A DNA stretch of 64,000 bases from Butyricimonas faecalis (GTDB lineage Bacteria > Bacteroidota > Bacteroidia > Bacteroidales > Marinifilaceae). Position numbers and translations under genes: made by a program. The notes below the pieces were generated by a model. It saw only the letters and a list, made by a program, of their open reading frames with translations, had not been told where the DNA came from and searched no databases. The stretch is from assembly GCF_003991565.1 (NCBI RefSeq), contig NZ_CP032819.1, forward strand, positions 1,550,001-1,614,000, written 5' to 3'. Below are positions 28,119 to 36,104 of this stretch, piece after piece. Within the stretch, counting starts at the first letter, position 1. Each line of letters starts with the position of its first letter.

Positions 28119-29615
28119 ATGAACTTCTTATCACTATTCGTCCTAATACCAATACTCACCATGTGCGGGCTATTCCTATCCAGAAACCTGCAACAAATAC
28201 GTGTAGCGGTAGCCACCGGAGCCTCCCTCCTGCTGGCCTTGGCCGTCGGGTTGGTATTCGCGTACCTGGGAGAACGGGCAGCCGGCAACACCGCCGAAAT
28301 GCTCTTCACCGCCAGCACGATCTGGTACGCCCCCTTGAACATACACTACTCCGTGGGAGTCGACGGCATCTCGGTAGCCATGCTGCTGCTATCCGCCATC
28401 ATCGTCTTCACGGGCACCTTCGCGTCCTGGAAAATGGACTTCCTGCAAAAAGAATACTTCCTGTGGTTCAACCTCTTGACCATCGGCGTGTTCGGGTTCT
28501 TCATCTCCGTCGACCTCTTCACCATGTTCATGTTCTACGAGGTCGCCCTCATCCCCATGTACCTCCTGATCGGCGTCTGGGGTAGCGGGAAAAAAGAATA
28601 CGCGGCCATGAAACTCACCCTGATGCTCATGGGAGGATCGGCCCTGCTGCTCGTGGGAATCCTGGGCATCTACTTCCACTCCTCCGCCACGGGAGCGCTC
28701 ACCATGAACCTCCAGGAAATCGCGCGGGCCCACGCCATGCCCGAAAACCTGCAACACTGGTTCTTCCCGCTCGTCTTCATCGGCTTCGGGGTACTCGGCG
28801 CGCTATTCCCGTTCCACACCTGGTCGCCCGACGGTCACGCCTCCGCCCCCACGGCCGTCTCCATGCTCCACGCCGGGGTACTGATGAAACTCGGGGGATA
28901 CGGCTGCTTCCGCGTCGCCATCTACCTCATGCCGGAAGCCGCCAAAGAACTCTCCTGGATATTCATCATCCTCACGGGCATCAGCGTCGTATACGGGGCC
29001 TACTCCGCCATCGTGCAAACCGACTTGAAATACATCAACGCCTACTCCTCCGTCAGCCACTGCGGGCTCGTACTCTTTGCCATCCTCATGCTCAACCAGA
29101 CGGCCATGACGGGAGCCGTCATGCAAATGCTCTCCCACGGCCTGATGACCGCCCTCTTCTTCGCCCTCATCGGCATGATCTACGGGCGCACGCACACCCG
29201 CGACATCCGGGAAATGGGCGGACTCATGAAAATCATGCCCTACCTCGGCGTCTGCTACGTCATCGCCGGCCTTGCCTCCCTCGGTCTCCCGGGACTCAGC
29301 GGATTCGTGGCTGAAATGACCGTCTTCGTCGGGGCCTTCCAGGAAACGGACACCTTCCACCGGGTATTCACCATCATCGCCTGCACGTCCATCGTCATCA
29401 CGGCCGTGTACATCCTGCGCGTGGTCGGCAAACTACTCTACGGGAGCGTGGTCAACGAACACCACTACGCCCTCTCCGACGCCAACTGGTACGAACGCTT
29501 CTCCACGACCATACTCATCATCGCCATCGCCGGCATCGGACTGGCCCCCCTGTGGCTCTCCGACATGATCCGGACCTCGCTTGACTCCGTACTCGCGGCG
29601 CTGGGAAGAATGTAG
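28119..29615 (+). CDS. nuoM: NADH-quinone oxidoreductase subunit M
   Basis: Second antiporter-like proton-pumping subunit. 498 residues, about 14 helices. YSVGVDGISVAMLLLSAI, FMFYEVALIPMYLLIGVWG (the conserved Glu), FPFHTWSPDGHASAPTAVSM and AYSSVSHCGLVLFA are all intact. Confidence 0.97.
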   Translation: MNFLSLFVLIPILTMCGLFLSRNLQQIRVAVATGASLLLALAVGLVFAYLGERAAGNTAEMLFTASTIWYAPLNIHYSVGVDGISVAMLLLSAIIVFTGTFASWKMDFLQKEYFLWFNLLTIGVFGFFISVDLFTMFMFYEVALIPMYLLIGVWGSGKKEYAAMKLTLMLMGGSALLLVGILGIYFHSSATGALTMNLQEIARAHAMPENLQHWFFPLVFIGFGVLGALFPFHTWSPDGHASAPTAVSMLHAGVLMKLGGYGCFRVAIYLMPEAAKELSWIFIILTGISVVYGAYSAIVQTDLKYINAYSSVSHCGLVLFAILMLNQTAMTGAVMQMLSHGLMTALFFALIGMIYGRTHTRDIREMGGLMKIMPYLGVCYVIAGLASLGLPGLSGFVAEMTVFVGAFQETDTFHRVFTIIACTSIVITAVYILRVVGKLLYGSVVNEHHYALSDANWYERFSTTILIIAIAGIGLAPLWLSDMIRTSLDSVLAALGRM

Positions 29616-29953
29616 AATTTAAAATTTAAAATTTAAAATTTAAAATGCAGAATGCAGAATGAAACAACTACCCCCTCCAACTCCCCCTTACACAGGGGGA
29701 GAGCCTAACGCGAGAAACCGCCGCAATGCAACAGCGCCGCACCTCCACCCCTTTCCCAAGGGCCGAGCAATGGACACCCAAATACACCGCGATCCCATCC
29801 TCCCCCTACCCAAGGGCCGAGCGATGGACTTCCAAATCCACCGCAATGCCATCCTCCCCCTGTGTAAGGGGGAGTTAGAGGGGGTAGCCCCCGCGCCAGC
29901 CCCGTGCGGCCGGAATCTAAAATTTAAAATCTAAAATCATAAATCATAAATCA
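29616..29953. repeat. Expanded composite repeat, nuoM-nuoN junction
   Basis: The largest spacer in the operon, about 340 bp. After AATTTAAAATT words and a CTCCCCCTTACACAGGGGGA hairpin, the interior is repeated about three times (AAGGGCCGAGCAATGGACAC, then AAGGGCCGAGCGATGGACTT). The closing arm and GTGCGGCCGGAATC follow, with ATAAATC words before nuoN. Confidence 0.88.
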
Positions 29954-29955
29954 AA

Positions 29956-31377
29956 ATGGTCTACACGAACTTCTTACACATGCAACAGGAAATATCACTC
30001 GTCGCGGTGATCGTCCTACTCCTCATCTACGACATATTCGGCACCCCGAAAAGCTTGAAATACATACAACCGGTAGCCTGCCTCCTCGTGGGCATACACA
30101 TCCTGTTCAACATCTGTCCCACCCCGGACGTCACCGCCTTCGGGGGCATGTACCACAACACGGCCATGGGCAGCGTCATGAAAACCATCCTCGGCATCGG
30201 CACCCTGCTCGTCTTCATGCAAGCCAACAACTGGCTCTCCGGCGAGCGCGCCATCATTCGCCGCGGTGAATTCTACATGATCACCCTGGCCACCCTGCTC
30301 GGCATGTACTTCATGATCTCGGCCGGCAACTTCCTCATGTTCTTCATCGGCCTCGAAACGGCCTCCATCCCGATGGCCACCCTTGCCGCCTTCGACAAAT
30401 ACAAACAACAATCGGCCGAGGCCGGTGCCAAATACATCCTCACCGCCGTCTTCGCCTCCGGCCTGTCGCTCTACGGCATCTCGTTAATCTACGGCACCGC
30501 CAGCACGCTCTACTTCGAGGACATCCCCGCCGGGCTCAACGGCAGCCCCCTCCAACTGATGGCCTTCGTCTTCTTCTTCGTGGGACTGGGCTTCAAACTC
30601 TCCCTCGTCCCCTTCCACCAGTGGACGCCCGACGTCTACGAGGGAGCCCCCACCAGCGTCACCGCCTACCTCTCCGTCATCTCCAAAGGCGCCGCCGCGT
30701 TCGTCCTCATGACCATCCTCTACAAAGTCTTCGCCCCGCTCGTGAACGAATGGCAGACCATCCTCTACTGGGTCATCGTCGCCTCCATCACCCTGGCCAA
30801 CCTCTTCGCCATACGCCAACAGAACCTCAAACGCTTCCTCGCCTACTCCTCCATCTCCCAAGCCGGGTACATCATGCTGGGCGTCATCAGCGGAACGGCC
30901 CTCGGTATGACCGGACTCGTATACTACGTGCTCGTCTACATGCTCTCCAACCTCGCCGCCTTCGGCGTCATCGCCGTCGTGGAACACCGCTCCGGTAAAA
31001 TCACGATCGACGACTACAACGGGCTATACGCCACCAACCCCCGCCTGAGCTTCGTCATGATGCTGGCCCTCTTCTCGCTGGCCGGAATACCGCCCTTCGC
31101 CGGATTCTTCAGCAAATTCTTCATATTTGCCGCCGCCGCGCAACAGGGATACTACGTGCTCGTCTTCATCGCCCTCTTGAACACCATCATCTCCCTCTAC
31201 TACTACCTGAGAGTCGTCAAAGCCATGTTCATCAACAAAAGCGAGCAACCCATCGCCCCCTTCGCCTCCGACAACTACTCCCGCGTAAGCCTCGTCATCT
31301 GCAGCGCCGGAATCCTACTCGTGGGACTCCTCAGCATCGTGTACGAGAGCATCGGAACTTACAGTTTTGGAATGTAG
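29956..31377 (+). CDS. nuoN: NADH-quinone oxidoreductase subunit N
   Basis: Third antiporter-like subunit and last gene of the operon. 473 residues, about 14 helices. [40 protein letters not shown] and [18 protein letters not shown] mark the family. No nuoE, nuoF or nuoG follows, so this complex has no NADH-oxidising module encoded here. Confidence 0.97.
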   Translation: MVYTNFLHMQQEISLVAVIVLLLIYDIFGTPKSLKYIQPVACLLVGIHILFNICPTPDVTAFGGMYHNTAMGSVMKTILGIGTLLVFMQANNWLSGERAIIRRGEFYMITLATLLGMYFMISAGNFLMFFIGLETASIPMATLAAFDKYKQQSAEAGAKYILTAVFASGLSLYGISLIYGTASTLYFEDIPAGLNGSPLQLMAFVFFFVGLGFKLSLVPFHQWTPDVYEGAPTSVTAYLSVISKGAAAFVLMTILYKVFAPLVNEWQTILYWVIVASITLANLFAIRQQNLKRFLAYSSISQAGYIMLGVISGTALGMTGLVYYVLVYMLSNLAAFGVIAVVEHRSGKITIDDYNGLYATNPRLSFVMMLALFSLAGIPPFAGFFSKFFIFAAAAQQGYYVLVFIALLNTIISLYYYLRVVKAMFINKSEQPIAPFASDNYSRVSLVICSAGILLVGLLSIVYESIGTYSFGM

Positions 31378-31660
31378 AATGAACTGATTTATGATTTATG
31401 ATTTATGATTTATGATTTATGATTTATGATTCCAGCCGCACAAGGCTGACGCGACAACTACCCCCTCTGACTCCCCCTTACACAGGGGGAGAACATGCTG
31501 CACTGTTACATTGCGGCAATTTCTCGCGTTCGTTTCTCCCGGGGAGGAGGCGCAGCGCTGTTACATTGCGGCAGTTTCTCGCGTCCGTTTCTCCCCCTTC
31601 CCAAGGGGGAGTTAGAGGGGGTTCAATCATAAATCCCAAATCATAAATCCAAAATCCAAT
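31378..31660. repeat. Composite repeat in reverse module order after nuoN
   Basis: Starts with four GATTTAT words and GATTCCAGCCGCAC (reverse complement of the module seen elsewhere). Then come the TTACACAGGGGGAG hairpin and two tandem interior modules (ACTGTTACATTGCGGC and CTGTTACATTGCGGC), the CCCAAGGGGGAGTTAG arm and AAATC words. It separates nuoN from a convergent gene. Confidence 0.88.
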
Positions 31661-31668
31661 CTCTCTCT

Positions 31669-32238
31669 TTATTGCAAAACCACCCGCGAAACATTCTCAC
31701 TAAACGTAATACATGGATCATCAACAACTAGAGACTTAAATAACTCCACTTTTTCAGGAGTACAACACACCAAAGATACATCCACACAATTCTTATCCGT
31801 CAATATCCCAAAAGTATTTATACCCACCTTTTCTATTAACCCAGGCCTATCACCCAAACAAGATTTTATCTTGTCATCCACGTCCTTCAAATACCGATAC
31901 GAAATCGCACATGGCAATACAACAACCTCGTCACATCCCGCGAGCTTTCTTATCAACTCCCTCTTGGTAGTATCTGTCGTCAAAATCACGGGCTTCCCCG
32001 CGTCATTAATATACGTTCCCCCGTAATACCGCGGATATATTACCTCCTCTGAAACACATGTCACCGAAATCATCTTTTTGAATCTATCCAGTACAAAAAC
32101 AGCCTCATAAACCTTATCCCTACCCCCCTCCTGATTCATCTCCCCTTGAACCTTTACACGCTCCTTTCTTGCCTCACAAGACACCCCCCCCAATAACCCG
32201 ACCAAACAAACAAAACAACCGAACCTACTATTTTTCAT
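31669..32238 (-). CDS. Hypothetical lipoprotein
   Basis: 189 residues with lipobox GVSC (cysteine near 21). Residues about 67-85 read YPRYYGGTYINDAGKPVIL, a pattern that resembles the inhibitory pro-region seen before some secreted serine proteases, but no protease domain follows. It has six further cysteines in the mature part, unusual for its neighbours. Function unknown. It is transcribed toward nuoN, downstream of the lysine-tract gene. Confidence 0.65.
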   Translation of the reverse strand: MKNSRFGCFVCLVGLLGGVSCEARKERVKVQGEMNQEGGRDKVYEAVFVLDRFKKMISVTCVSEEVIYPRYYGGTYINDAGKPVILTTDTTKRELIRKLAGCDEVVVLPCAISYRYLKDVDDKIKSCLGDRPGLIEKVGINTFGILTDKNCVDVSLVCCTPEKVELFKSLVVDDPCITFSENVSRVVLQ

Positions 32239-32305
32239 ATTCTATTCTTTTAGCTTAAATTCTTTCATAACCGTATCGTTAAAACATTCCCGGGGGGACC
32301 CTTCC

Positions 32306-33040
32306 CTACCCCAGCACCTCCTCCGCCCCGGGCGCAACACGCAAATAGATGGAACGAGTGTACTCCTCCACGTCCGGGCACTTGAAATAAGGATAAATAT
32401 GCACCACCGTCTCCGGGGAAAGAGGCTCCCCGCCCGGTCCCGCGGGATCGGGTAGCGTGAACGTGGCCGTCCCGTCGCCGCGGGTCACGGCGGGCAGGTA
32501 AAGCACGCGTGGCGCGTCCGGCAGGCAGTCGTAAAAATAGCCCATGATCAGCGTGTCGCCGTCCCTCGCCTCGTCGAGAATCCCGTGGCGGCGCCATTCG
32601 AGGGTAAACGTCCACCCGTCGCGGCACACGCGGGTATAAAGCGGCACGGCAAGCCACCCGACGCTGAACATGAATGCCCGAAAATTCTCCACCCCATGCT
32701 CGCCACAGGCCGAAGCGTTCACCTTGTGGCATAAATTAGGCGCGCTCATGGAAGTATCCTTGGCGAAAGGTACCCACGAATTGGCTTCCGCGAGCTTCCG
32801 CAGGAGGGTTTTCACGAGCCTATCAACAAACTTGAAAACATTCGTCAGCAATTGTTGCCTTGCCGATCGGTTGGCGTGACGCCGATCGCGCGCCTCCGTC
32901 GACCCGGCGGGTCGCTTGCTGGCACACTGACATTCCTTGCCCTTCCGGTAATAAGTCGTGATGCCACCGGAACGGGTGGTCGACGGTTGCCGGAACGGTG
33001 ACGTCATTTTCTTTTTTTTCTTCTTCTTTTTCTTGCTCAT
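32306..33040 (-). CDS. DUF6266-like protein with N-terminal lysine tract
   Basis: 244 residues. After MS come nine lysines, then a region (ITTYYRKGKECQCASKRPAG, then RHANRSARQQLLTNVFKFV) whose layout recalls Bacteroidetes DUF6266 proteins, where a YxxxGK..RxxP block is followed by an (N)xRTxxQ block. The C-terminal half is beta rich and more GC rich than its neighbours. It has a strong AGGAGG Shine-Dalgarno site (33050-33045), rare in this phylum. No signal peptide. It is divergent from a gene at 33437 with a similar layout. Function unknown; the family call is from memory. Confidence 0.55.
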   Translation of the reverse strand: MSKKKKKKKKKMTSPFRQPSTTRSGGITTYYRKGKECQCASKRPAGSTEARDRRHANRSARQQLLTNVFKFVDRLVKTLLRKLAEANSWVPFAKDTSMSAPNLCHKVNASACGEHGVENFRAFMFSVGWLAVPLYTRVCRDGWTFTLEWRRHGILDEARDGDTLIMGYFYDCLPDAPRVLYLPAVTRGDGTATFTLPDPAGPGGEPLSPETVVHIYPYFKCPDVEEYTRSIYLRVAPGAEEVLG

Positions 33041-33044
33041 GCTG

Positions 33045-33050
33045 CCTCCT
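33045..33050 (-). promoter_or_regulatory. Strong Shine-Dalgarno site for the lysine-tract gene
   Basis: AGGAGG on the minus strand, four bases before the ATG at 33040. It fixes the start codon and is notable because nearly all other genes in this window lack such a site. Confidence 0.75.
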
Positions 33051-33158
33051 CTTAAATGATTTAATAAACCTCCAATAATGCTTAATCACACCTTCATGTC
33101 AAGTTTACAATTTTTTAGGGTAATTACCAAATCGTGAACGATAAGTCACCGAACTACT

Positions 33159-33213
33159 CCGGTAACTTTCCGGTGACTTTCCGGTGACTTTCCGGTAACT
33201 TACCGGTAACTAA
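33159..33213. repeat. Five tandem 11-bp repeats in a divergent promoter region
   Basis: Five units of CCGGTRACTTT in direct order with exact 11-bp spacing (starts 33159, 33170, 33181, 33192, 33203; the last two vary at the end). They lie between two divergent genes. The spacing is close to one helical turn, which suits cooperative binding of a protein on one face; that is inference. Confidence 0.85.
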
Positions 33214-33342
33214 CAGAACGAACAGTTGACCTATCACGAAGATAGCTAGCCTTTTGTATGCCAAACGTCCGTCACCCATCTCTTCATCGGCGGACGACAT
33301 ATAAAACATGTTAAATTTTATTAAAAATAAATTTATTTTTCC

Positions 33343-33373
33343 TTGTCCAAGTCGAAAAAGGGTCCTACCTTTA
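33343..33373 (+). promoter_or_regulatory. Promoter for the 33437 gene
   Basis: TTG (33343-33345), a 20-bp gap, and TACCTTTA (33366-33373) fit the Bacteroidetes -33/-7 pattern with one mismatch. Transcription would start near 33380, leaving a leader of about 57 bases. Confidence 0.5.
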
Positions 33374-33436
33374 TCTCGTTCTTTCCTCGATGCGTGGGGA
33401 AAGGCCTTTTGAAATATTCAACTAATATCTGAAAGT

Positions 33437-34228
33437 ATGGCACGAATAAAATCCACCAACTTTTACCAGAAGAGCGGGAAAGTCGCTAACGAGGTTTTCT
33501 CCAATTTAGGCAACGGCGAAGTCGGTTGCCGCGCCAAGAACAGCAAGCAAGCGCCCTTGAACGAGGAACAGAAAATCAACGCGTCGGGATTCTCGGCTCT
33601 CAACACGGAGGTACGGTACCTGAACCCGGTGCTCCGCGTGACCTTCCCCCGCGACTCGAACGGAACGAAATGGGCCAATCGCTTCACGAGCGTCAACAAG
33701 AAACGCGAGGGCGTGTTGACCACCACGAAGATTAACCCCGACACGCCCGTCAACCCGAAGAAAAAAGCCAACGAGGAGTACACCAGCGAGATCGACTGGA
33801 CGCGCGTCCTTTTCGCCGCCGGACCGTTGCTCGCTCCATCCGTGAACGCCAACCGGACCAACATGAGCCGCAAGCAGATCCTCGCCGAGAAGACCAGCTT
33901 CCAGTCACGTGTGACGCCCCTCTCCGACGCGGACACCCCCGCCGTGACCGCCGAGGAGGGCGAGATGTACAACATTACCCTCACGCAGGTAGCCAACGTT
34001 TACGAGGGTGCCTACTGCTGGACGAACGACCGCGTGTACACCGTTATCTACAGCCCCGACGACCATTTCGCCCTCGTCAAGCAACTACGCGACAGAGGCG
34101 ATGGTGGCATAACCTCCATCGCCATCCCTTCCTTCGTCAAGCCGGAAAACATCCACGTCTACAGCCTGGCCATGACCGCCGACGGGAAAATCACGTCCAA
34201 TTCGGTTCACTCCAGGCTGGGAGAATGA
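33437..34228 (+). CDS. DUF6266-like protein
   Basis: 263 residues with no signal peptide. The start MARIKSTNFYQKSGKVANEV and the following GEVGCRAKN and NEEQKINASGFSALNTEVRY blocks recall the N-terminus of DUF6266 and related Bacteroidetes proteins. The C-terminal half is rich in beta strands (YNITLTQVANVYEGAYCW). It is divergent from the lysine-tract gene and the two may be distant paralogues. Role unknown; phage or surface links are possible but not shown here. Confidence 0.6.
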   Translation: MARIKSTNFYQKSGKVANEVFSNLGNGEVGCRAKNSKQAPLNEEQKINASGFSALNTEVRYLNPVLRVTFPRDSNGTKWANRFTSVNKKREGVLTTTKINPDTPVNPKKKANEEYTSEIDWTRVLFAAGPLLAPSVNANRTNMSRKQILAEKTSFQSRVTPLSDADTPAVTAEEGEMYNITLTQVANVYEGAYCWTNDRVYTVIYSPDDHFALVKQLRDRGDGGITSIAIPSFVKPENIHVYSLAMTADGKITSNSVHSRLGE

Positions 34229-34390
34229 GTTGGATTTTTGATTTATGATTTTTGATTTATGATTGAACCCCCTCTGGCTCCCCCTTGAGAAGGGGGAGGA
34301 TGGGCTTCATTGTTACATTGAAGCGCGTTCTCGCGGTAGTCTCTCCCCCTGTGTAAGGGGGAGTCGGAGGGGTAGTCGGGAAGCTAAAAG
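34229..34390. repeat. Composite palindromic repeat, reversed
   Basis: GATTTATGATT words, ACCCCCTCTGGCTCCCCCTT arm, GGGCTTCATTGTTACATTGA interior, then CTGTGTAAGGGGGAGTC. It lies between two convergent genes. Confidence 0.85.
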
Positions 34391-35047
34391 TTAAAAACTC
34401 TCGTCACCCTCCCACAAATTTTTGTCACTTCTAAGATAACTCATGGGATAGTTCTTCGCTTGATATATAATTTCTTTTACTTTATAAAACTTTCCATTTT
34501 TATCAATTTGATAATGGCAATCGATACGTTGTCCTTGTATGGAAGAAAAATCTTTTGTTATATTCCATTCTTTTCCAGTTAACGCTTTTATCCATGTCAC
34601 CATGATTTTTCTATTGGTATCTATTCTCCATTGTTTTAAACACAAACGATTTTCTGTGCCCCCGTCATAAATTCCAGCTTCCAAGAAATCTATCAATTTA
34701 CCATTGTTGTCGTACGTGACTAGCAATTGTTTTCCCGGATCAGAAACACCTATTTCCAACGCGACAATACAATAATTATCGAAGTCCGAAGCAAATTTCC
34801 GAAAGATTGTAACTTCTTCGTCATAATCGTTGCGTTCCGTCAATCCCAAGTTCGCGTAAGTGAAGACAGGTAGGTGCTCGTATTCTTCTTTCGTTATAGC
34901 ATAGCCTGGCTTACCCCAAGGTGCTCTCCTTATGCATTCAAAGGGTAGTTCTGCATATGGTGTACGTTGCAATTTTTCTTTTACACTGAATGTCCCATCG
35001 TTTAGCGAGGAAAATAATAAAATTAAAATTCCTAGTATCAATTTCAT
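34391..35047 (-). CDS. Secreted hypothetical protein
   Basis: 218 residues; residues 1 to about 17 are a signal peptide (MKLILGILILLFSSLNDG). No recognised domain. The segment LLVTYDNNGKLIDFLEAGIY resembles beta-hairpin repeats of uncharacterised Bacteroidetes secreted proteins. A 35-codon open frame ends 5 bp upstream and may be co-transcribed. The stop codon abuts a composite repeat. Confidence 0.6.
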   Translation of the reverse strand: MKLILGILILLFSSLNDGTFSVKEKLQRTPYAELPFECIRRAPWGKPGYAITKEEYEHLPVFTYANLGLTERNDYDEEVTIFRKFASDFDNYCIVALEIGVSDPGKQLLVTYDNNGKLIDFLEAGIYDGGTENRLCLKQWRIDTNRKIMVTWIKALTGKEWNITKDFSSIQGQRIDCHYQIDKNGKFYKVKEIIYQAKNYPMSYLRSDKNLWEGDESF

Positions 35048-35051
35048 GGCT

Positions 35052-35159
35052 TTAGTTATTAATTATTGGTGACTGGTCTTGCTGGTTGTGTAAATCATAA
35101 AAATGACAATTCCCCAATTGAGCGAGAAAAACGAGTAATATTAAATTGTATTTGTTCAT
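35052..35159 (-). CDS. Small peptide, 35 residues, possible lipopeptide
   Basis: An ATG at 35159 opens a short frame, MNKYNLILLVFLAQLGNC followed by HFYDLHNQQDQSPIINN and TAA. The hydrophobic start ends in LGNC, which could serve as a lipobox. It stops 5 bp before the next gene's start region. A decayed relative without a start codon (VFPAQLGYCNCHD) is found upstream of the neighbouring secreted gene. That recurrence is the main reason to think it was coding; still tentative. Confidence 0.35.
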   Translation of the reverse strand: MNKYNLILLVFLAQLGNCHFYDLHNQQDQSPIINN

Positions 35160-35289
35160 GTTGAGTGAGGTGTACTTGTACGAGAATCAGTCAAAAATGC
35201 TTCATACAAAATTTGTATCTGTACCTTCTGCACCATGAGGTGATATTTTTCATTCTGATATAATAATATTCTATAAATCTGATTTGATA

Positions 35290-35838
35290 TTATTTCAAAT
35301 CTTGGTAAGAAACCATGACGATATGTTTTACATTCTTTATATCATGCTCGTCTTCCGCTATTTCTGTTTTCAATAGTTGTTTCAATTCTTGTTCTATCTG
35401 GAACAACCTATCCGGGGTCATTTTAAGAAATACGGGGTCGGTGTTTCTTACCGTGAACTCAAGTTCAACCGGATTTCCTTTCTTATCCGCGACAACCCAA
35501 ATTTGTAAAAAAAATCCCACTTTACCCTTGATACAATCCCATTCGCTGTCGGTAAGATTTTTTCTAAACACAGAGTGAAGCTCTTCTTGGGTAAATTTAA
35601 TGGGCCTTGCCACAAATCTTGCCCAGGAAACAACTTCTCCATTATCAAAATAAACATGTTCGCTCGTGTCTACATTGTTAACGTTTCTAATGATCGTGGT
35701 TATTCTAGTATCTTTCATGTAACAGTAACTAGCTTGTTTACCCATTATAGTGTCATTAGAGATACTGGAGTACAAGGGTTGGTTTAGCTCTGAAACCTTT
35801 AGTACCGGTATTAAAAATAGTAGTAATAATAATTTCAT
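35290..35838 (-). CDS. Secreted hypothetical protein
   Basis: 182 residues; residues 1 to about 16 form a short signal peptide (MKLLLLLFLIPVLKV). No domain recognised. Pattern of alternating strands plus a C-terminal helix rich in Glu and Lys (FQIEQELKQLLKTEI). It lies upstream of and in the same direction as the 34391 gene, which has a similar signal start and size, so they may be distant paralogues. Confidence 0.6.
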   Translation of the reverse strand: MKLLLLLFLIPVLKVSELNQPLYSSISNDTIMGKQASYCYMKDTRITTIIRNVNNVDTSEHVYFDNGEVVSWARFVARPIKFTQEELHSVFRKNLTDSEWDCIKGKVGFFLQIWVVADKKGNPVELEFTVRNTDPVFLKMTPDRLFQIEQELKQLLKTEIAEDEHDIKNVKHIVMVSYQDLK

Positions 35839-35880
35839 GATATTTTCATTTCTTTTTTTTCATGGTTCCTGTTGCTAGTA

Positions 35881-35960
35881 TTTAAAATGAATGTAACAAA
35901 AATAAATAAAATCATGACAATTACAATATCCAAGTTGAGCGGGGAAGACTTTGTCCTTAC
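35881..35960 (-). pseudogene. Remnant of the small peptide gene
   Basis: Read on the minus strand, KVFPAQLGYCNCHDF resembles the VFLAQLGNCHFYD part of the intact 35-residue frame at 35052-35159. An in-frame TAG lies upstream and there is no start codon. It precedes the 35290 gene as the intact copy precedes the 34391 gene. Confidence 0.3.
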
Positions 35961-35989
35961 TATTTATCTAAAATGAGCTGACAGAGAAT

Positions 35990-36079
35990 GGATTTAGGAT
36001 TTTAGATTTATGATTCCGGCCGCACGGGGCTACACACTTTTAGTTTTTAGCTTTCCCAACTACCCCCTCTAACTCTCCC
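35990..36079. repeat. Composite repeat, left part, interrupted by IS110
   Basis: TTTAGATTTATGATTCC words, CGGCCGCACGGGGCT, then AACTACCCCCTCTAACTCTC up to the IS. The matching right half, TACACAGGGGGAGG, resumes at 37357 after the IS. Confidence 0.88.
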
Positions 36080-36104
36080 TATTCTTATGATTTATGCAAA
36101 TATT

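Noticed and set aside
22776..31660. Intrinsic terminators at nuo junctions
   Set aside because: The hairpins are strong but no T-run follows them, and they lie between genes that must be expressed together.
32265..32732. Second long minus frame inside the lysine-tract gene
   Set aside because: It is a shifted frame of GC-rich coding DNA; the main frame has a Shine-Dalgarno site and protein-like composition.
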